A program made the position numbers and the translations under genes. From the NCBI GenBank assembly GCA_022730285.1, contig DZCQ01000003.1:10486-74485 (forward strand): 64,000 nucleotides of DNA, written 5' to 3'. The stretch is from Flavobacterium psychrophilum (GTDB lineage Bacteria; Bacteroidota; Bacteroidia; Flavobacteriales; Flavobacteriaceae). Shown one piece after another: positions 35,039-44,954 of this stretch. Position 1 is the stretch's first letter, and every line of letters starts with the position of its first letter. Below the pieces are notes generated by a model. It worked only from the letters and a program-made list of their open reading frames with translations, ran no database searches and was not told where the DNA came from.

Positions 35039-36412
35039 TTATTCTGCTTTATCTAAAAAGTCCTTTATTTTGTCTATGTATTTATCTAGAAAAGATTTTC
35101 GAATGGTAGTTTCGGTCGATTTTGAGTCTTCTTCAAACGATTCTAATTCTTTTTCCATTTCTTTTTTTATAATTTCTTTTTCTTCGTATGTTGGCGTGTG
35201 TATTAATACTGGTTCTGGTATAAAATTATCTTGTGGCACAGCACTAATGGTATTATTACGAATGCTATTCATAACAAGTCCTACCGCTGTTGCATACAAT
35301 GGGCTTGATATTTCTTCGTTAGAATTTCCAGCAAGATGTTCGTTTGGATATCCTATTCTGGTATCCATACCCGTGATATATTCTACCAACTGTTTAATAT
35401 GTTTTAATTGAGAGCCACCTCCGGTTAAAACAATTCCTGCAATTAACTTGCGTTTTGGATCTTCGTGACTGTATGCTTTTATTTCATTATAAACTTGCTC
35501 AATAATTTCTACCACTCTAGAATTAATTATTTTAGACAAATTTTTAAGAGAAATTTCTTTTGGATCTCTACCTCTTAATCCTGGAATAGATACAATCTCA
35601 TTGTCTTTGTTCTCTCCTGGCCATGCAGATCCGAATTTAGTTTTTAATAGTTCTGCTTGCTTTTCTATAATTGAGCAACCTTCTTTTATATCTTCTGTAA
35701 TTACGTTTCCTCCAAAAGGAACTACTGCTGTATGGCGTATTATACCGTCTTTAAAAATTGCTAAATCGGTTGTTCCTCCACCAATATCTATTAATGCAAC
35801 ACCTGCTTCTTTTTCTTCTTGGCTTAAAACTGCATCTGCGGAAGCGAGCGGTTCTAATGTTAAGCCAGAAAGCGACAATCCAGCACTTTTGATGCATCTG
35901 CCGACATTTCGTATGGAAGATGCTTGTCCAACCACCACATGAAAACTACTTTCTAAACGACCTCCATACATCCCTATTGGCTCTTTAATTTCAGATTCGC
36001 CGTCAATTTTAAACTCTTGGGGCAAAACATGTATAATTTCTTCCCCTGGAAGCATCGTTAGTTTTTGGACTTGGTTTATTAAAATATGAATGTCTTGCTC
36101 ACAAATTACCTCATCTGGATTGGTTCTAGAAATATAATCTGTGTGCTGAAGACTACGAATGTGTTGTCCAGCAATACCTACCACTACATCTTTAATTTTA
36201 TATCCAGATTTTTCTTCGGCCATGCTAACTGCTTCTTGAATAGATTGTATTGTTTGCGTTATATTAACAACCACTCCTCTTGCAACTCCTAGACTGTTAG
36301 CTTTTCCAATTCCAAGTATTTCTAGTTTTCCGTATTCATTTTTTCTACCAATCATTGCCACTATTTTAGTGGTTCCGATGTCTAACCCTACGGCAATTCT
36401 TTCTGCTTCCAT
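35039..36412 (-). CDS. ftsA: cell division protein FtsA
   Basis: 457 residues, an actin-like ATPase. IAVGLDIGTTKIVAMIG is the phosphate-1 motif, GVALIDIGGGTTDLAIF phosphate-2, and AGIVLTGGGSQLKHI the adenosine motif; the 1C subdomain specific to FtsA lies between. The C-terminus KSFLDKYIDKIKDFLDKAE is an amphipathic helix fit to bind the membrane. It links FtsZ to the membrane and to later division proteins. The gene begins 7 bases after ftsQ and is followed by ftsZ. Confidence 0.97.
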   Translation of the reverse strand: MEAERIAVGLDIGTTKIVAMIGRKNEYGKLEILGIGKANSLGVARGVVVNITQTIQSIQEAVSMAEEKSGYKIKDVVVGIAGQHIRSLQHTDYISRTNPDEVICEQDIHILINQVQKLTMLPGEEIIHVLPQEFKIDGESEIKEPIGMYGGRLESSFHVVVGQASSIRNVGRCIKSAGLSLSGLTLEPLASADAVLSQEEKEAGVALIDIGGGTTDLAIFKDGIIRHTAVVPFGGNVITEDIKEGCSIIEKQAELLKTKFGSAWPGENKDNEIVSIPGLRGRDPKEISLKNLSKIINSRVVEIIEQVYNEIKAYSHEDPKRKLIAGIVLTGGGSQLKHIKQLVEYITGMDTRIGYPNEHLAGNSNEEISSPLYATAVGLVMNSIRNNTISAVPQDNFIPEPVLIHTPTYEEKEIIKKEMEKELESFEEDSKSTETTIRKSFLDKYIDKIKDFLDKAE

Positions 36413-36419
36413 ACTTCTT

Positions 36420-37142
36420 TTATTTTGTGCAAATTACCTGTTTGGTAAATTTTAAATTAACTTTTATGTAGGAATCCAACAAGGTGTCTTGTACCGCTTT
36501 TTGAAAAAAAGCCTTGTAATTATTCCACTTTTTATTCATTTCCATTGGCCTTCCAAATTCTATTATATATTTATATTCTCTATTTTTCATTTCAATGCTG
36601 CCATTGGGCAAAATAGATAATCCGATGATGTTTTTTTTTAAAAAATCATCTGTATAAATAACCTGCAATAAGTTCAAAATACTATCCTTATAACGTGTAT
36701 TAAAATCGCCATAAACAAGTGGAACTCTTGCAGAAAAGTTTTTTGAAAGTGGCATTATACTTCCTTTATAATCAATATAATAAGAAGTGTTATTGTTGAA
36801 AACTCTAGCGATTGGGGTCTTTTGTTTTACAATAGTTTTTAACTTACCATCTACACTTAAATACACATCAGATTGACTAATCATGCTATGTTTATTAAGT
36901 GTTTGCTCAATATTTTTCAAATTTACCTTATCTTTATCAGTAGTCAAAGTTGTGCCTAGGTTTTCTATTAACAAGTTATTAACCATATCTGGGGTTATAA
37001 AGGGACTCTCTGGATTAGTAAATTCTATAATTGGTTTACTGGTTTTTCGAATTTGATTTTTATTAGACGCAAATAAGTAAAGGAAGATTATTACTCCAAA
37101 CATAAATGCTAATTGGCTATTTATAATTAGATTATTTTTCAT
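36420..37142 (-). CDS. ftsQ: cell division protein FtsQ/DivIB-like
   Basis: 240 residues with one N-terminal membrane helix (LAFMFGVIIFLYLFA) and a periplasmic part. The region NLKNIEQTLNKHSMISQSDVYLSVDGKLKTIV is a POTRA-like unit, with IDYKGSIMPLSKNFSARVPLVYGD typical of the FtsQ beta domain in Bacteroidetes. It belongs to the FtsQLB part of the divisome. Its start overlaps murC by 11 bases. Identity rests on shape and on place between murC and ftsA. Confidence 0.88.
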   Translation of the reverse strand: MKNNLIINSQLAFMFGVIIFLYLFASNKNQIRKTSKPIIEFTNPESPFITPDMVNNLLIENLGTTLTTDKDKVNLKNIEQTLNKHSMISQSDVYLSVDGKLKTIVKQKTPIARVFNNNTSYYIDYKGSIMPLSKNFSARVPLVYGDFNTRYKDSILNLLQVIYTDDFLKKNIIGLSILPNGSIEMKNREYKYIIEFGRPMEMNKKWNNYKAFFQKAVQDTLLDSYIKVNLKFTKQVICTK

Positions 37143-38478
37143 CTAGACAATGTTTAATATCATGTACCATTTCGCCAATATCTCCAGCACCAATTGTTAC
37201 AAAAATAGTTGCATCTGTGGTTCTAAGTAATGGCAAAAGTTCTTCTTTTGTAACCACTAATTTATTTTTGCTTGCTATTTTTTCTAACAACCAATTAGAT
37301 GTTATTCCTGGAATAGGTAATTCTCGTGCTGGATAAATATCTAATAATATAATTTGGTCAAATTGTGCTAAACTATTTGCAAAATCTTGCCCAAAATCTT
37401 GTGTTCTACTAAATAAATGAGGTTGAAAAACAGCAATGTTTTTTTGATTTGGGTACAATTCTTTAACCGCCTCATACACTGCATTTATTTCTGTAGGGTG
37501 ATGAGCATAATCATCTATATAAACAACTTTTTCTGTTCTTATTTGAAAGGAGAATCTTCTTTTTACCCCTTTAAAACTCTCTAAAGCCTTAACTATTGCA
37601 CTTGTTTTAGTTCCAAATTTTTGAGCCATTGCTAAAGCTACTAAGGCATTAGTCAAATTATGTTTTCCAGGCAAACCAAATTTAACACCTAAAATTGTTT
37701 CGGTAGGCGTTTTTACGTCAAATTGGTACCATCCATTTGCAATAGTTACATTATAAGCATAGTAATTATTTGTGCTAGCAAGTCCTACCGTTTGTCCTTC
37801 TAATGGTATTCCCTCTATTACAAAAAGGTTGTCTTTGTTTTGTATTTTGTTAGCAAATTCCGTAAAAGAAGCTTTAATTGATGCATCATCTCCATAAATA
37901 TCTAAATGGTCTGCATCAATAGAAGTAATGCAGGCAATATTAGGATGCAAATGCAAGAAAGACCTATCAAATTCATCTGCTTCGACTACCGTTACCGATT
38001 TTCCGTTCCCAATTAAATTAGAGTTATAGTTTTCTACAATTCCACCTATAAAAGCGGTAACATCTGCTCCGCTTTCCATCAAAATATGTCCTAAGATGCT
38101 GGAAGTTGTTGTTTTTCCATGTGTTCCCGCAACTGCAAAACAAAAAGTATCTTTGGTAATAATTCCTAAAACTTCGGCTCTTTTTTTAATTTCATATCCA
38201 TTAGAAACAAAATAATGCCATTCGGTGTGTGATTTGGGAATAGCTGGTGTTATTATTACCAAAGTAGTTTGTGTCGAATAATTTGTAGGAATTAGTTGAA
38301 TATTATCTTCAAAGTGAATATTTATTCCATCTAAAATTAACGCTTCGGTAAGCAATGTTGGTGTTTTATCGTAACCAGACACTTCTTTTTCAATAGATTT
38401 AAAATAGCGAGCCAAGGCACTCATTCCAATACCTCCAATGCCTATAAAATAAACACTTTTTATTTGGCTAAGATTCAT
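37132..38478 (-). CDS. murC: UDP-N-acetylmuramate--L-alanine ligase
   Basis: 448 residues. [17 protein letters not shown] opens the MurC N-terminal domain, [19 protein letters not shown] is the ATP loop, and [15 protein letters not shown] is a MurC-specific signature. It adds L-alanine to UDP-MurNAc, the first peptide step. Start overlaps murG by 11 bases; end overlaps ftsQ by 11 bases. Confidence 0.97.
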   Translation of the reverse strand: MNLSQIKSVYFIGIGGIGMSALARYFKSIEKEVSGYDKTPTLLTEALILDGINIHFEDNIQLIPTNYSTQTTLVIITPAIPKSHTEWHYFVSNGYEIKKRAEVLGIITKDTFCFAVAGTHGKTTTSSILGHILMESGADVTAFIGGIVENYNSNLIGNGKSVTVVEADEFDRSFLHLHPNIACITSIDADHLDIYGDDASIKASFTEFANKIQNKDNLFVIEGIPLEGQTVGLASTNNYYAYNVTIANGWYQFDVKTPTETILGVKFGLPGKHNLTNALVALAMAQKFGTKTSAIVKALESFKGVKRRFSFQIRTEKVVYIDDYAHHPTEINAVYEAVKELYPNQKNIAVFQPHLFSRTQDFGQDFANSLAQFDQIILLDIYPARELPIPGITSNWLLEKIASKNKLVVTKEELLPLLRTTDATIFVTIGAGDIGEMVHDIKHCLDEK

Positions 38479-39568
38479 TGTTTATTAATTTTATAATTCT
38501 TGAAACTATATTTTTTGTAGCATCTGGCATTGCTAATTTTTTTATATTCAGTGCTAATTCTTTTTGTTCGTTTTCATTAGATAATAGTTCGGAAAAGAGG
38601 GTTTCAAATTGAGTGTCTAAGTCTTTTTCTTTTATTAAAATTGCTCCTTTTTTAGACACAATTGCTTGTGCATTCTTGGTTTGATGATCCTCTGCCACGT
38701 TAGGCGAAGGTATAAATAGCACTGGCTTTCCTACAATTGCTAATTCCGAGACAGAAGATGCCCCAGAGCGAGACAGAATAAAATCTGCAGTTGCATACGC
38801 AATATCCATTTTATCTATAAAGTCTAACACAACGACATTTTTTTGACCTAAATGCTGGTATGTAGGATAATATAGCTGTCCACACTGCCAAATAATTTGC
38901 AAATTTTGAGAAACAATATATTCTAACTCTTTCTCTATCAATTGATTTATTCTTCTTGCCCCAAGACTACCACCGAGTACTAGTAATGTTTTTTTGGTAG
39001 AATCTAAATTAAAATAATTAAAGCCTTCTGTTCCTCTAGAATCCATAGAAAGTAAATCTTGCCTAACGGGATTTCCTGTTAAGAATGTTTTGTTAGAAGG
39101 GAAAAATTTTTCTAGATTTTCATAAGCAACACAAATGGCATTTGCCTTTTTAGAGAGCAATTTATTAGTAATTCCTGGATACGAATTTTGTTCTTGAATA
39201 AGTGTTGGAATTTGCATCAAGGTAGCCATTTTAAGCACTGCACCACTAGCAAAACCTCCTGTTCCAATAACTATATCTGGTTTAAATTTTTTTAAAATAA
39301 AAAAAGATTTTAGCAAGCTAGAAGCTAGTTTTAAAGGGAAAAGCATGTTTTGAAATGTGATTTTTCGTTGTATTCCTGCAATCCAAAGCCCTTTAATTGT
39401 ATATCCAGCTTGTGGAACTTTTTTCATTTCCATTTTATCTTTTGCACCTACAAATAAAATTTCAGATTCTGGGAATTGCAATTTTAATTCGTTAGCAATC
39501 GCAATTGCAGGATAAATATGTCCTCCTGTTCCACCTCCGCTTAGTATAAATTTTGGATTATTTTTCAT
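38468..39568 (-). CDS. murG: undecaprenyldiphospho-muramoylpentapeptide beta-N-acetylglucosaminyltransferase
   Basis: 366 residues of the GT28 family. [19 protein letters not shown] is the N-terminal glycine loop, [15 protein letters not shown] the lipid I site, and [21 protein letters not shown] the UDP-GlcNAc site. It turns lipid I into lipid II at the inner membrane face. It starts 6 bases after ftsW and overlaps murC. Confidence 0.97.
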   Translation of the reverse strand: MKNNPKFILSGGGTGGHIYPAIAIANELKLQFPESEILFVGAKDKMEMKKVPQAGYTIKGLWIAGIQRKITFQNMLFPLKLASSLLKSFFILKKFKPDIVIGTGGFASGAVLKMATLMQIPTLIQEQNSYPGITNKLLSKKANAICVAYENLEKFFPSNKTFLTGNPVRQDLLSMDSRGTEGFNYFNLDSTKKTLLVLGGSLGARRINQLIEKELEYIVSQNLQIIWQCGQLYYPTYQHLGQKNVVVLDFIDKMDIAYATADFILSRSGASSVSELAIVGKPVLFIPSPNVAEDHQTKNAQAIVSKKGAILIKEKDLDTQFETLFSELLSNENEQKELALNIKKLAMPDATKNIVSRIIKLINNES

Positions 39569-39574
39569 TTGCTC

Positions 39575-40861
39575 TTACGTTAAAACTTCTGTTATTGGGT
39601 TAGAATTTTGTTCTTGAACAGAAAAATTTTCATTTTCTATCAATGCATTTTCTTGCAATTGTTTGTCAATTAGGGCTTGCAAAGCTTTGTCTCTTTCCTT
39701 TTTTATCTCTTCTTCTCCTGCAAGTTCTTCTTCTTTTTTTGTTACATTTAAAATAATCCCAATTGCGGCACACGTCATCCAGATGGAAGTTCCTCCGCTA
39801 CTTATTAAAGGAAGTGTTTGCCCAGTGGTAGGTAAGAGTTCTACGGCAACTCCCATATTAATAAATGCCTGAAAAATAATTGGAAAACCCAGTCCTACAA
39901 CCAATAGTTTTCCAAACAAGGTAGGTGCTTTATAGGAGACTATTACAAAGCGTATAAATAAAATACTGTACATAAAAATGACAAAAAAACCACCGAACAA
40001 TCCAAATTCCTCGATAATTATTGCAAAAATAAAATCGGAGGAAGATTGTGGCAAAAAGTTTTTTTGCACGCTTTTGCCAGGACCTAACCCGTAAACACCA
40101 CCAGTTGCAATTGCCGTTTTTGCTTTTTCTATTTGGTAGTCATCTTCTCCTGGTTTATCGGAAGTAAAGTTGTCTATACGACTTATCCAAGTATCTACTC
40201 TATTAGGGAATGCGTCTGGAAATGCCTTTACAATTAGTATAAAAAAGGTTAAAGTTACAACACCAGCTCCTATTATAATTGCCATATTTATTAAAGGATA
40301 TTTTCCAATAAAAACAAGCATTAAAACCATTGAGAATATTAAAGCAGTGGTAGAAAAATTAGCAGGTAAAATTAGAATTAAAGTAACAAAAACTGGTGCC
40401 CAAAGGTCTAATAAAGACTTTTTGAAAGTCATATTCTCTATTTCCGTTTTAGAAAGATATCGTGCCACAAACATTAATAAAGAAATGGAGGCAAAAGCCG
40501 ATGGCTGGAAGGTAATTCCAATAAACGGCACTTGAATCCAACGACTTGCATTTGCACCATCTATCATTGTGCCTTTAAATAACGTATATATAAGCAATAG
40601 CCAAGATACAGGCAATATTATTCTGGATAAACTTCTAAAATAATGGTATGGCACTTTTTGCATTTGATACATAATGACAAAGCCCATTAATAGATGGATA
40701 AAATGTTTAATTAAGTAAACAAGGGTATTACCAGTACCATGCTTTAAATATGCCAAATTACTACTAGCACTATATACTGGCAAAAAGGAAAACAAAGCCA
40801 AAAGAGCTGCAAATGCCCAAATAACTTTATCTCCTTTTAAGTTAAATACTAGCTGTTTCAT
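39575..40861 (-). CDS. ftsW: peptidoglycan glycosyltransferase FtsW
   Basis: 428 residues, SEDS family, with about ten membrane helices. GDDYQIEKAKTAIATGGVYGLGPGKS and LPQSSSDFIFAIIIEEFGLFGG are the SEDS signature loops, and LPLISSGGTSIWM is near the last helix. It polymerises lipid II at the septum together with the class B PBP FtsI encoded in this cluster. The cytoplasmic tail is longer than usual, rich in glutamate and lysine. Confidence 0.96.
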   Translation of the reverse strand: MKQLVFNLKGDKVIWAFAALLALFSFLPVYSASSNLAYLKHGTGNTLVYLIKHFIHLLMGFVIMYQMQKVPYHYFRSLSRIILPVSWLLLIYTLFKGTMIDGANASRWIQVPFIGITFQPSAFASISLLMFVARYLSKTEIENMTFKKSLLDLWAPVFVTLILILPANFSTTALIFSMVLMLVFIGKYPLINMAIIIGAGVVTLTFFILIVKAFPDAFPNRVDTWISRIDNFTSDKPGEDDYQIEKAKTAIATGGVYGLGPGKSVQKNFLPQSSSDFIFAIIIEEFGLFGGFFVIFMYSILFIRFVIVSYKAPTLFGKLLVVGLGFPIIFQAFINMGVAVELLPTTGQTLPLISSGGTSIWMTCAAIGIILNVTKKEEELAGEEEIKKERDKALQALIDKQLQENALIENENFSVQEQNSNPITEVLT

Positions 40862-40869
40862 GTTTTTAA

Positions 40870-42204
40870 TTATAAGTTTCTAACGGCTTGTTTAAATTGT
40901 CTGCCTCTGTCTTCATAATCTTGGAACAAATCAAAACTTGCACAAGCAGGAGATAGCAATACAGTGTCTCCTTGTTCGGCAATATTATGAGCGTATTTTA
41001 TTGCTTCTTGCATGGAGGTCGTTTCTACTAAATCATCTACCACATTTGCAAATATTTCTATAATTTTTTTGTTATCTATTCCTAAACATATTATAGATTT
41101 AACTTTTTCATTCACTAAAGGCAATAATTCAGCATAATCATTTCCTTTATCTACTCCGCCAACTATCCAGATGGTTGGAGTTTTAATGCTATCTAAGGCA
41201 TAGAAAGTTGCATTTACATTGGTAGCCTTAGAGTCGTTAATATATTGTACATTGTTAATTTTCAATACCCTTTCTAAACGATGTTCTACTCCCTGAAAAT
41301 TAGACAAACTTTCTCGAATAGTAGATTTTCTTATTTTAAGTAGCATTGCTGCCGAAGTTGCTGCTAAAGCATTTTTTACATTGTGTTTTCCTTCTAATGA
41401 GAGTTGATTGATTGGCATGGTAAATGTATCTGTATAGATGTTAATATTTATTTCGGTGGTGGTGGCAAAAGCACCTATGTTTTGCGTTTTGGATAATGAA
41501 AATGGCACTAATTGTGCTTTGGTTTTATTATTTTGCAACCAATTGGATATTTCTACATCCTCTGCATCGTATATTAAAAAGTCGATCTCTGATTGATTTT
41601 TTGTAATCATGAATTTAGATTTGATATACTTGTTGTACTCATAGTTATATCTGTCTAAATGATCGGGACTTAGATTAGTAATTATACCAATATGTGGTTT
41701 AAAATTGACTATTCCATCTAACTGAAAACTACTAAGTTCTAATACATAAAAATCAAAATTACTAGTTGCAACTTGCCATGCATAACTCTTGCCGATATTC
41801 CCTGCAATACCAACATTTAGCCCTGCTTCTTTTAGCAAATGATAGGTTAGTAATGTAGTAGTTGTCTTTCCGTTACTACCTGTAATTCCTATAATTAATG
41901 CATTAGTATATTGACTTGCAAATTCAATTTCGGAAAGTATTGGGGTGTTTTTTTCGAGTAGCTTTTTAACAATCGAAGCCTTCTCGGAAATGCCTGGGCT
42001 TTTCATAACTACATCGGCATTTAAAATTAAATTTTCAGTATGTTTTGTATCTTCGAACTTAATTTTGTTTAGCAATAATACTTCTTTATAATTGTTTTTT
42101 ATTTCTCCAGCATCTGACAAAAAAACATCATAACCCTTCTTTTTTGCAAGAATAGCTGTACCTACACCACTTTCTCCTCCGCCAAGTATTACCAGTCTTT
42201 TCAT
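40870..42204 (-). CDS. murD: UDP-N-acetylmuramoylalanine--D-glutamate ligase
   Basis: 444 residues. LVILGGGESGVGTAILAKKKG is the MurD N-terminal Rossmann motif, IGITGSNGKTTTTLLTYHLL the ATP loop, and YINDSKATNVNATFYAL and LSPACASFDLFQDYEDRG the C-terminal signatures. It adds D-glutamate to UDP-MurNAc-L-Ala. The start is 25 bases after mraY and the end is 8 bases before ftsW. Confidence 0.97.
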   Translation of the reverse strand: MKRLVILGGGESGVGTAILAKKKGYDVFLSDAGEIKNNYKEVLLLNKIKFEDTKHTENLILNADVVMKSPGISEKASIVKKLLEKNTPILSEIEFASQYTNALIIGITGSNGKTTTTLLTYHLLKEAGLNVGIAGNIGKSYAWQVATSNFDFYVLELSSFQLDGIVNFKPHIGIITNLSPDHLDRYNYEYNKYIKSKFMITKNQSEIDFLIYDAEDVEISNWLQNNKTKAQLVPFSLSKTQNIGAFATTTEININIYTDTFTMPINQLSLEGKHNVKNALAATSAAMLLKIRKSTIRESLSNFQGVEHRLERVLKINNVQYINDSKATNVNATFYALDSIKTPTIWIVGGVDKGNDYAELLPLVNEKVKSIICLGIDNKKIIEIFANVVDDLVETTSMQEAIKYAHNIAEQGDTVLLSPACASFDLFQDYEDRGRQFKQAVRNL

Positions 42205-42229
42205 TTATATTTATATTTTCTTATTAATA

Positions 42230-43456
42230 TTACCGCATTTTTAGGGTTACAATAGATAGAATTGCTAATAATATTCCTACAATCCAAAATCTGGTAACAA
42301 TTTTACTTTCATGATATCCTTTTTTCTGATAATGGTGATGCAAAGGAGACATTAAGAAAATTCTTTTCCCTTCTCCGTATCGCTTTTTGGTATATTTAAA
42401 ATATGCTACTTGTATTACTACCGATAAGTTTTCGGCAAGAAATATTCCACACAATACGGGTATAAGTAGCTCTTTACGAACGGCAATTGCTAATACTGCT
42501 ATAATACCACCAATGGTTAAACTTCCTGTATCGCCCATAAATACAGCCGCAGGAAAACTATTATACCATAAAAAACCGACTAATGCTCCTACAAAAGCAG
42601 CTATAAAAACAGTCATTTCTCCCGAGTTTGGTATAAACATGATATCTAAATAATTAGAAAATATAATGTTTCCAGATACAAATGTAAATACGCCAAGTGC
42701 TACTACAATTATAGCAGAAGTTCCTGCCGCAAGCCCATCTATTCCATCTGTTAAATTTGCCCCGTTAGATACTGCTGTGATGATAAATATTACAACAGGT
42801 ATAAAAATTAGCCATGCATAGTTTTGGTAACCATCGCCTGCCCATGCTAGCACTTCTGCATAATCAAATTCGTTATTTTTTAAAAAAGGAATAGTTGTTG
42901 CTGTCGATTTTTTCTCGGCAGAAACAGAACTTATTGTATTTTGAGTTGCATTAATAACAATATTTTTAGGACTTTGCTCTCTAATGGTAACTGCTGGACT
43001 AAAATATAATACAGAACCAACAATTAGCCCTAACCCTACTTGACCTATTACTTTAAAAATACCTTTTAAGCCTTGTTTATCTTTTTTAAATATTTTGATA
43101 TAATCATCTATAAAACCTATTGTCCCCATCCATAAGGTAGTAACTATTAACAGAATGATGTAAATATTGTTTAATTTTGCTAATAAAATTACAGGAACTA
43201 GGGTAGAAAATATTATAATTAAGCCTCCCATAGTAGGAGTTCCTGCTTTTTGAGATTGTCCTTCTAACCCCAATTCTCTTACGGTTTCTCCTACTTGCTG
43301 CTTGCGTAAAAAGTTTATAATTCTTTTGCCATAAACGGTAGAAATAAGTAAAGACATGATAATTGCCACTCCAGATCTAAAAGTAATGTATTGAAATACT
43401 CCTGTGCCAGGAATATCAAAAAACTTGTCTAGATAGTCGAATAAGTAATATAGCAT
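42230..43456 (-). CDS. mraY: phospho-N-acetylmuramoyl-pentapeptide transferase
   Basis: 408 residues with about ten membrane helices. [47 protein letters not shown] and [16 protein letters not shown] carry the conserved aspartates, and [19 protein letters not shown] is the HHH loop. It makes lipid I on undecaprenyl phosphate. It is longer than the 360 residues of E. coli because of an insert near residues 155-205, usual in Bacteroidetes. Confidence 0.97.
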   Translation of the reverse strand: MLYYLFDYLDKFFDIPGTGVFQYITFRSGVAIIMSLLISTVYGKRIINFLRKQQVGETVRELGLEGQSQKAGTPTMGGLIIIFSTLVPVILLAKLNNIYIILLIVTTLWMGTIGFIDDYIKIFKKDKQGLKGIFKVIGQVGLGLIVGSVLYFSPAVTIREQSPKNIVINATQNTISSVSAEKKSTATTIPFLKNNEFDYAEVLAWAGDGYQNYAWLIFIPVVIFIITAVSNGANLTDGIDGLAAGTSAIIVVALGVFTFVSGNIIFSNYLDIMFIPNSGEMTVFIAAFVGALVGFLWYNSFPAAVFMGDTGSLTIGGIIAVLAIAVRKELLIPVLCGIFLAENLSVVIQVAYFKYTKKRYGEGKRIFLMSPLHHHYQKKGYHESKIVTRFWIVGILLAILSIVTLKMR

Positions 43457-43490
43457 AATTATATGTGTTTTTAAAATAATTTATCAATGT

Positions 43491-44954
43491 TTATTTTTCT
43501 AAAAGCTCTAAAAATTCTTTCACAATTTTCATGTCATCAAAATCTGATTTAACACCATTTACTTCTTGGTAGGTCTCGTGGCCTTTGCCAGCTATTAAAA
43601 TAATATCCCCAGAGTTAGCAATTTGGCAAGCATTTTTTATTGCTTGTTTTCTATCGGTAATAGAAACATATTTTTTGAAATGAACAGGTTCTATTCCTAC
43701 TTCCATTTCTTGTATAATGGTTTCAGGATTTTCGGTTCTTGGATTGTCGGAAGTGAGTATTGCCTTATCACTACAATCCGTTGCAATTTTAGCCATCATT
43801 GGTCTTTTTGCTTTATCACGATCGCCACCACAACCAATAACTGTAATTAATTTTTCGTTATGGGTACGAATATCATTTATTGTATTTAAAACATTTTCAA
43901 GAGCATCTGGTGTGTGAGCATAATCAATAATAGCGGTTATTTTTTCTTTTGAAACAATAAATTGAAAACGTCCTGAAACACTTTCTAATTCTGATAATAA
44001 TCGTAATGCTTCTAGTTTATCAAAACCTAATTCCACTGCAACTCCATAAATGGCAACCAGATTATAGGCATTAAAAGTACCTATAAGCCTTGTCCAAACT
44101 TCTTGTTGGTTAATTTTTAATTGCAATCCAGAAAGTTGATTTTCTATAATGACCGCTTTATAATCGGCATAATTTTTTAGAGCATAAGACAATTTTCTTG
44201 CCTTCGTGTTTTGCATCATTACCAATCCGTTTTTATCATCAATATTAGAAAGTACAAAGGCGGTTTTTGGTAAATTATCAAAAAACGATTTTTTAACATC
44301 TCTATATTCCGAAAATGTATCGTGATAATCTAAATGATCATGACTCAAATTGGTAAAAACTCCAGCCGAAAATTGAAGACTTTCGGTACGTTTTTGATGA
44401 ATACCGTGAGAACTTACTTCCATAAAACAATATTCGCAACCTGCTAAAACCATTTGGTTTAAATAATAATTTAAAGTAATAGAATCTGGCGTGGTGTGTG
44501 TTGCTTTAAATTCAACATCTCCTACCATAATTTTCACAGTAGATAATAAACCCACTTTTAACTCTGCTCTTGTAAATAGCTGGTATAATAAAGAGGCAAT
44601 GGTTGTTTTACCATTTGTTCCCGTAATTCCAATTAATTTTATTTTGCCAGACGGATTGTCATAAAAGTTAGAAGCTAAATAAGCCAAGGCATCATTTGTA
44701 TCAGGCACTTGGATATAGGTAATGCTTTCCTGTAAAATTAATGGTAGAGTTGCACAAACCACTACAATTGCTCCAAGCGAAATTGCTTTGTCAATATAAT
44801 CATGTCCATTAGATTGTGTTCCTTTTACGGCAATAAAAACATCGTTTTCTTGTATGTTTCTAGAGTCAAAATGTAGCTGATTAATCCATACATTAGTAGA
44901 ACCATGTATTGCAGAAATAGTTACTTTGTCTAATATATTGTGTAAAACTATCAT
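43491..44954 (-). CDS. murE: UDP-N-acetylmuramoyl-L-alanyl-D-glutamate--2,6-diaminopimelate ligase
   Basis: 487 residues. FDSRNIQENDVFIAVKG is the N-terminal UDP site, LIGITGTNGKTTIASLLYQL the ATP loop, and CFMEVSSHGIHQKR is typical of MurE. The specificity loop reads TSDNPRTENP, and the DNPR form marks enzymes that add meso-diaminopimelate. The start overlaps the end of ftsI by 4 bases. Confidence 0.97.
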   Translation of the reverse strand: MIVLHNILDKVTISAIHGSTNVWINQLHFDSRNIQENDVFIAVKGTQSNGHDYIDKAISLGAIVVVCATLPLILQESITYIQVPDTNDALAYLASNFYDNPSGKIKLIGITGTNGKTTIASLLYQLFTRAELKVGLLSTVKIMVGDVEFKATHTTPDSITLNYYLNQMVLAGCEYCFMEVSSHGIHQKRTESLQFSAGVFTNLSHDHLDYHDTFSEYRDVKKSFFDNLPKTAFVLSNIDDKNGLVMMQNTKARKLSYALKNYADYKAVIIENQLSGLQLKINQQEVWTRLIGTFNAYNLVAIYGVAVELGFDKLEALRLLSELESVSGRFQFIVSKEKITAIIDYAHTPDALENVLNTINDIRTHNEKLITVIGCGGDRDKAKRPMMAKIATDCSDKAILTSDNPRTENPETIIQEMEVGIEPVHFKKYVSITDRKQAIKNACQIANSGDIILIAGKGHETYQEVNGVKSDFDDMKIVKEFLELLEK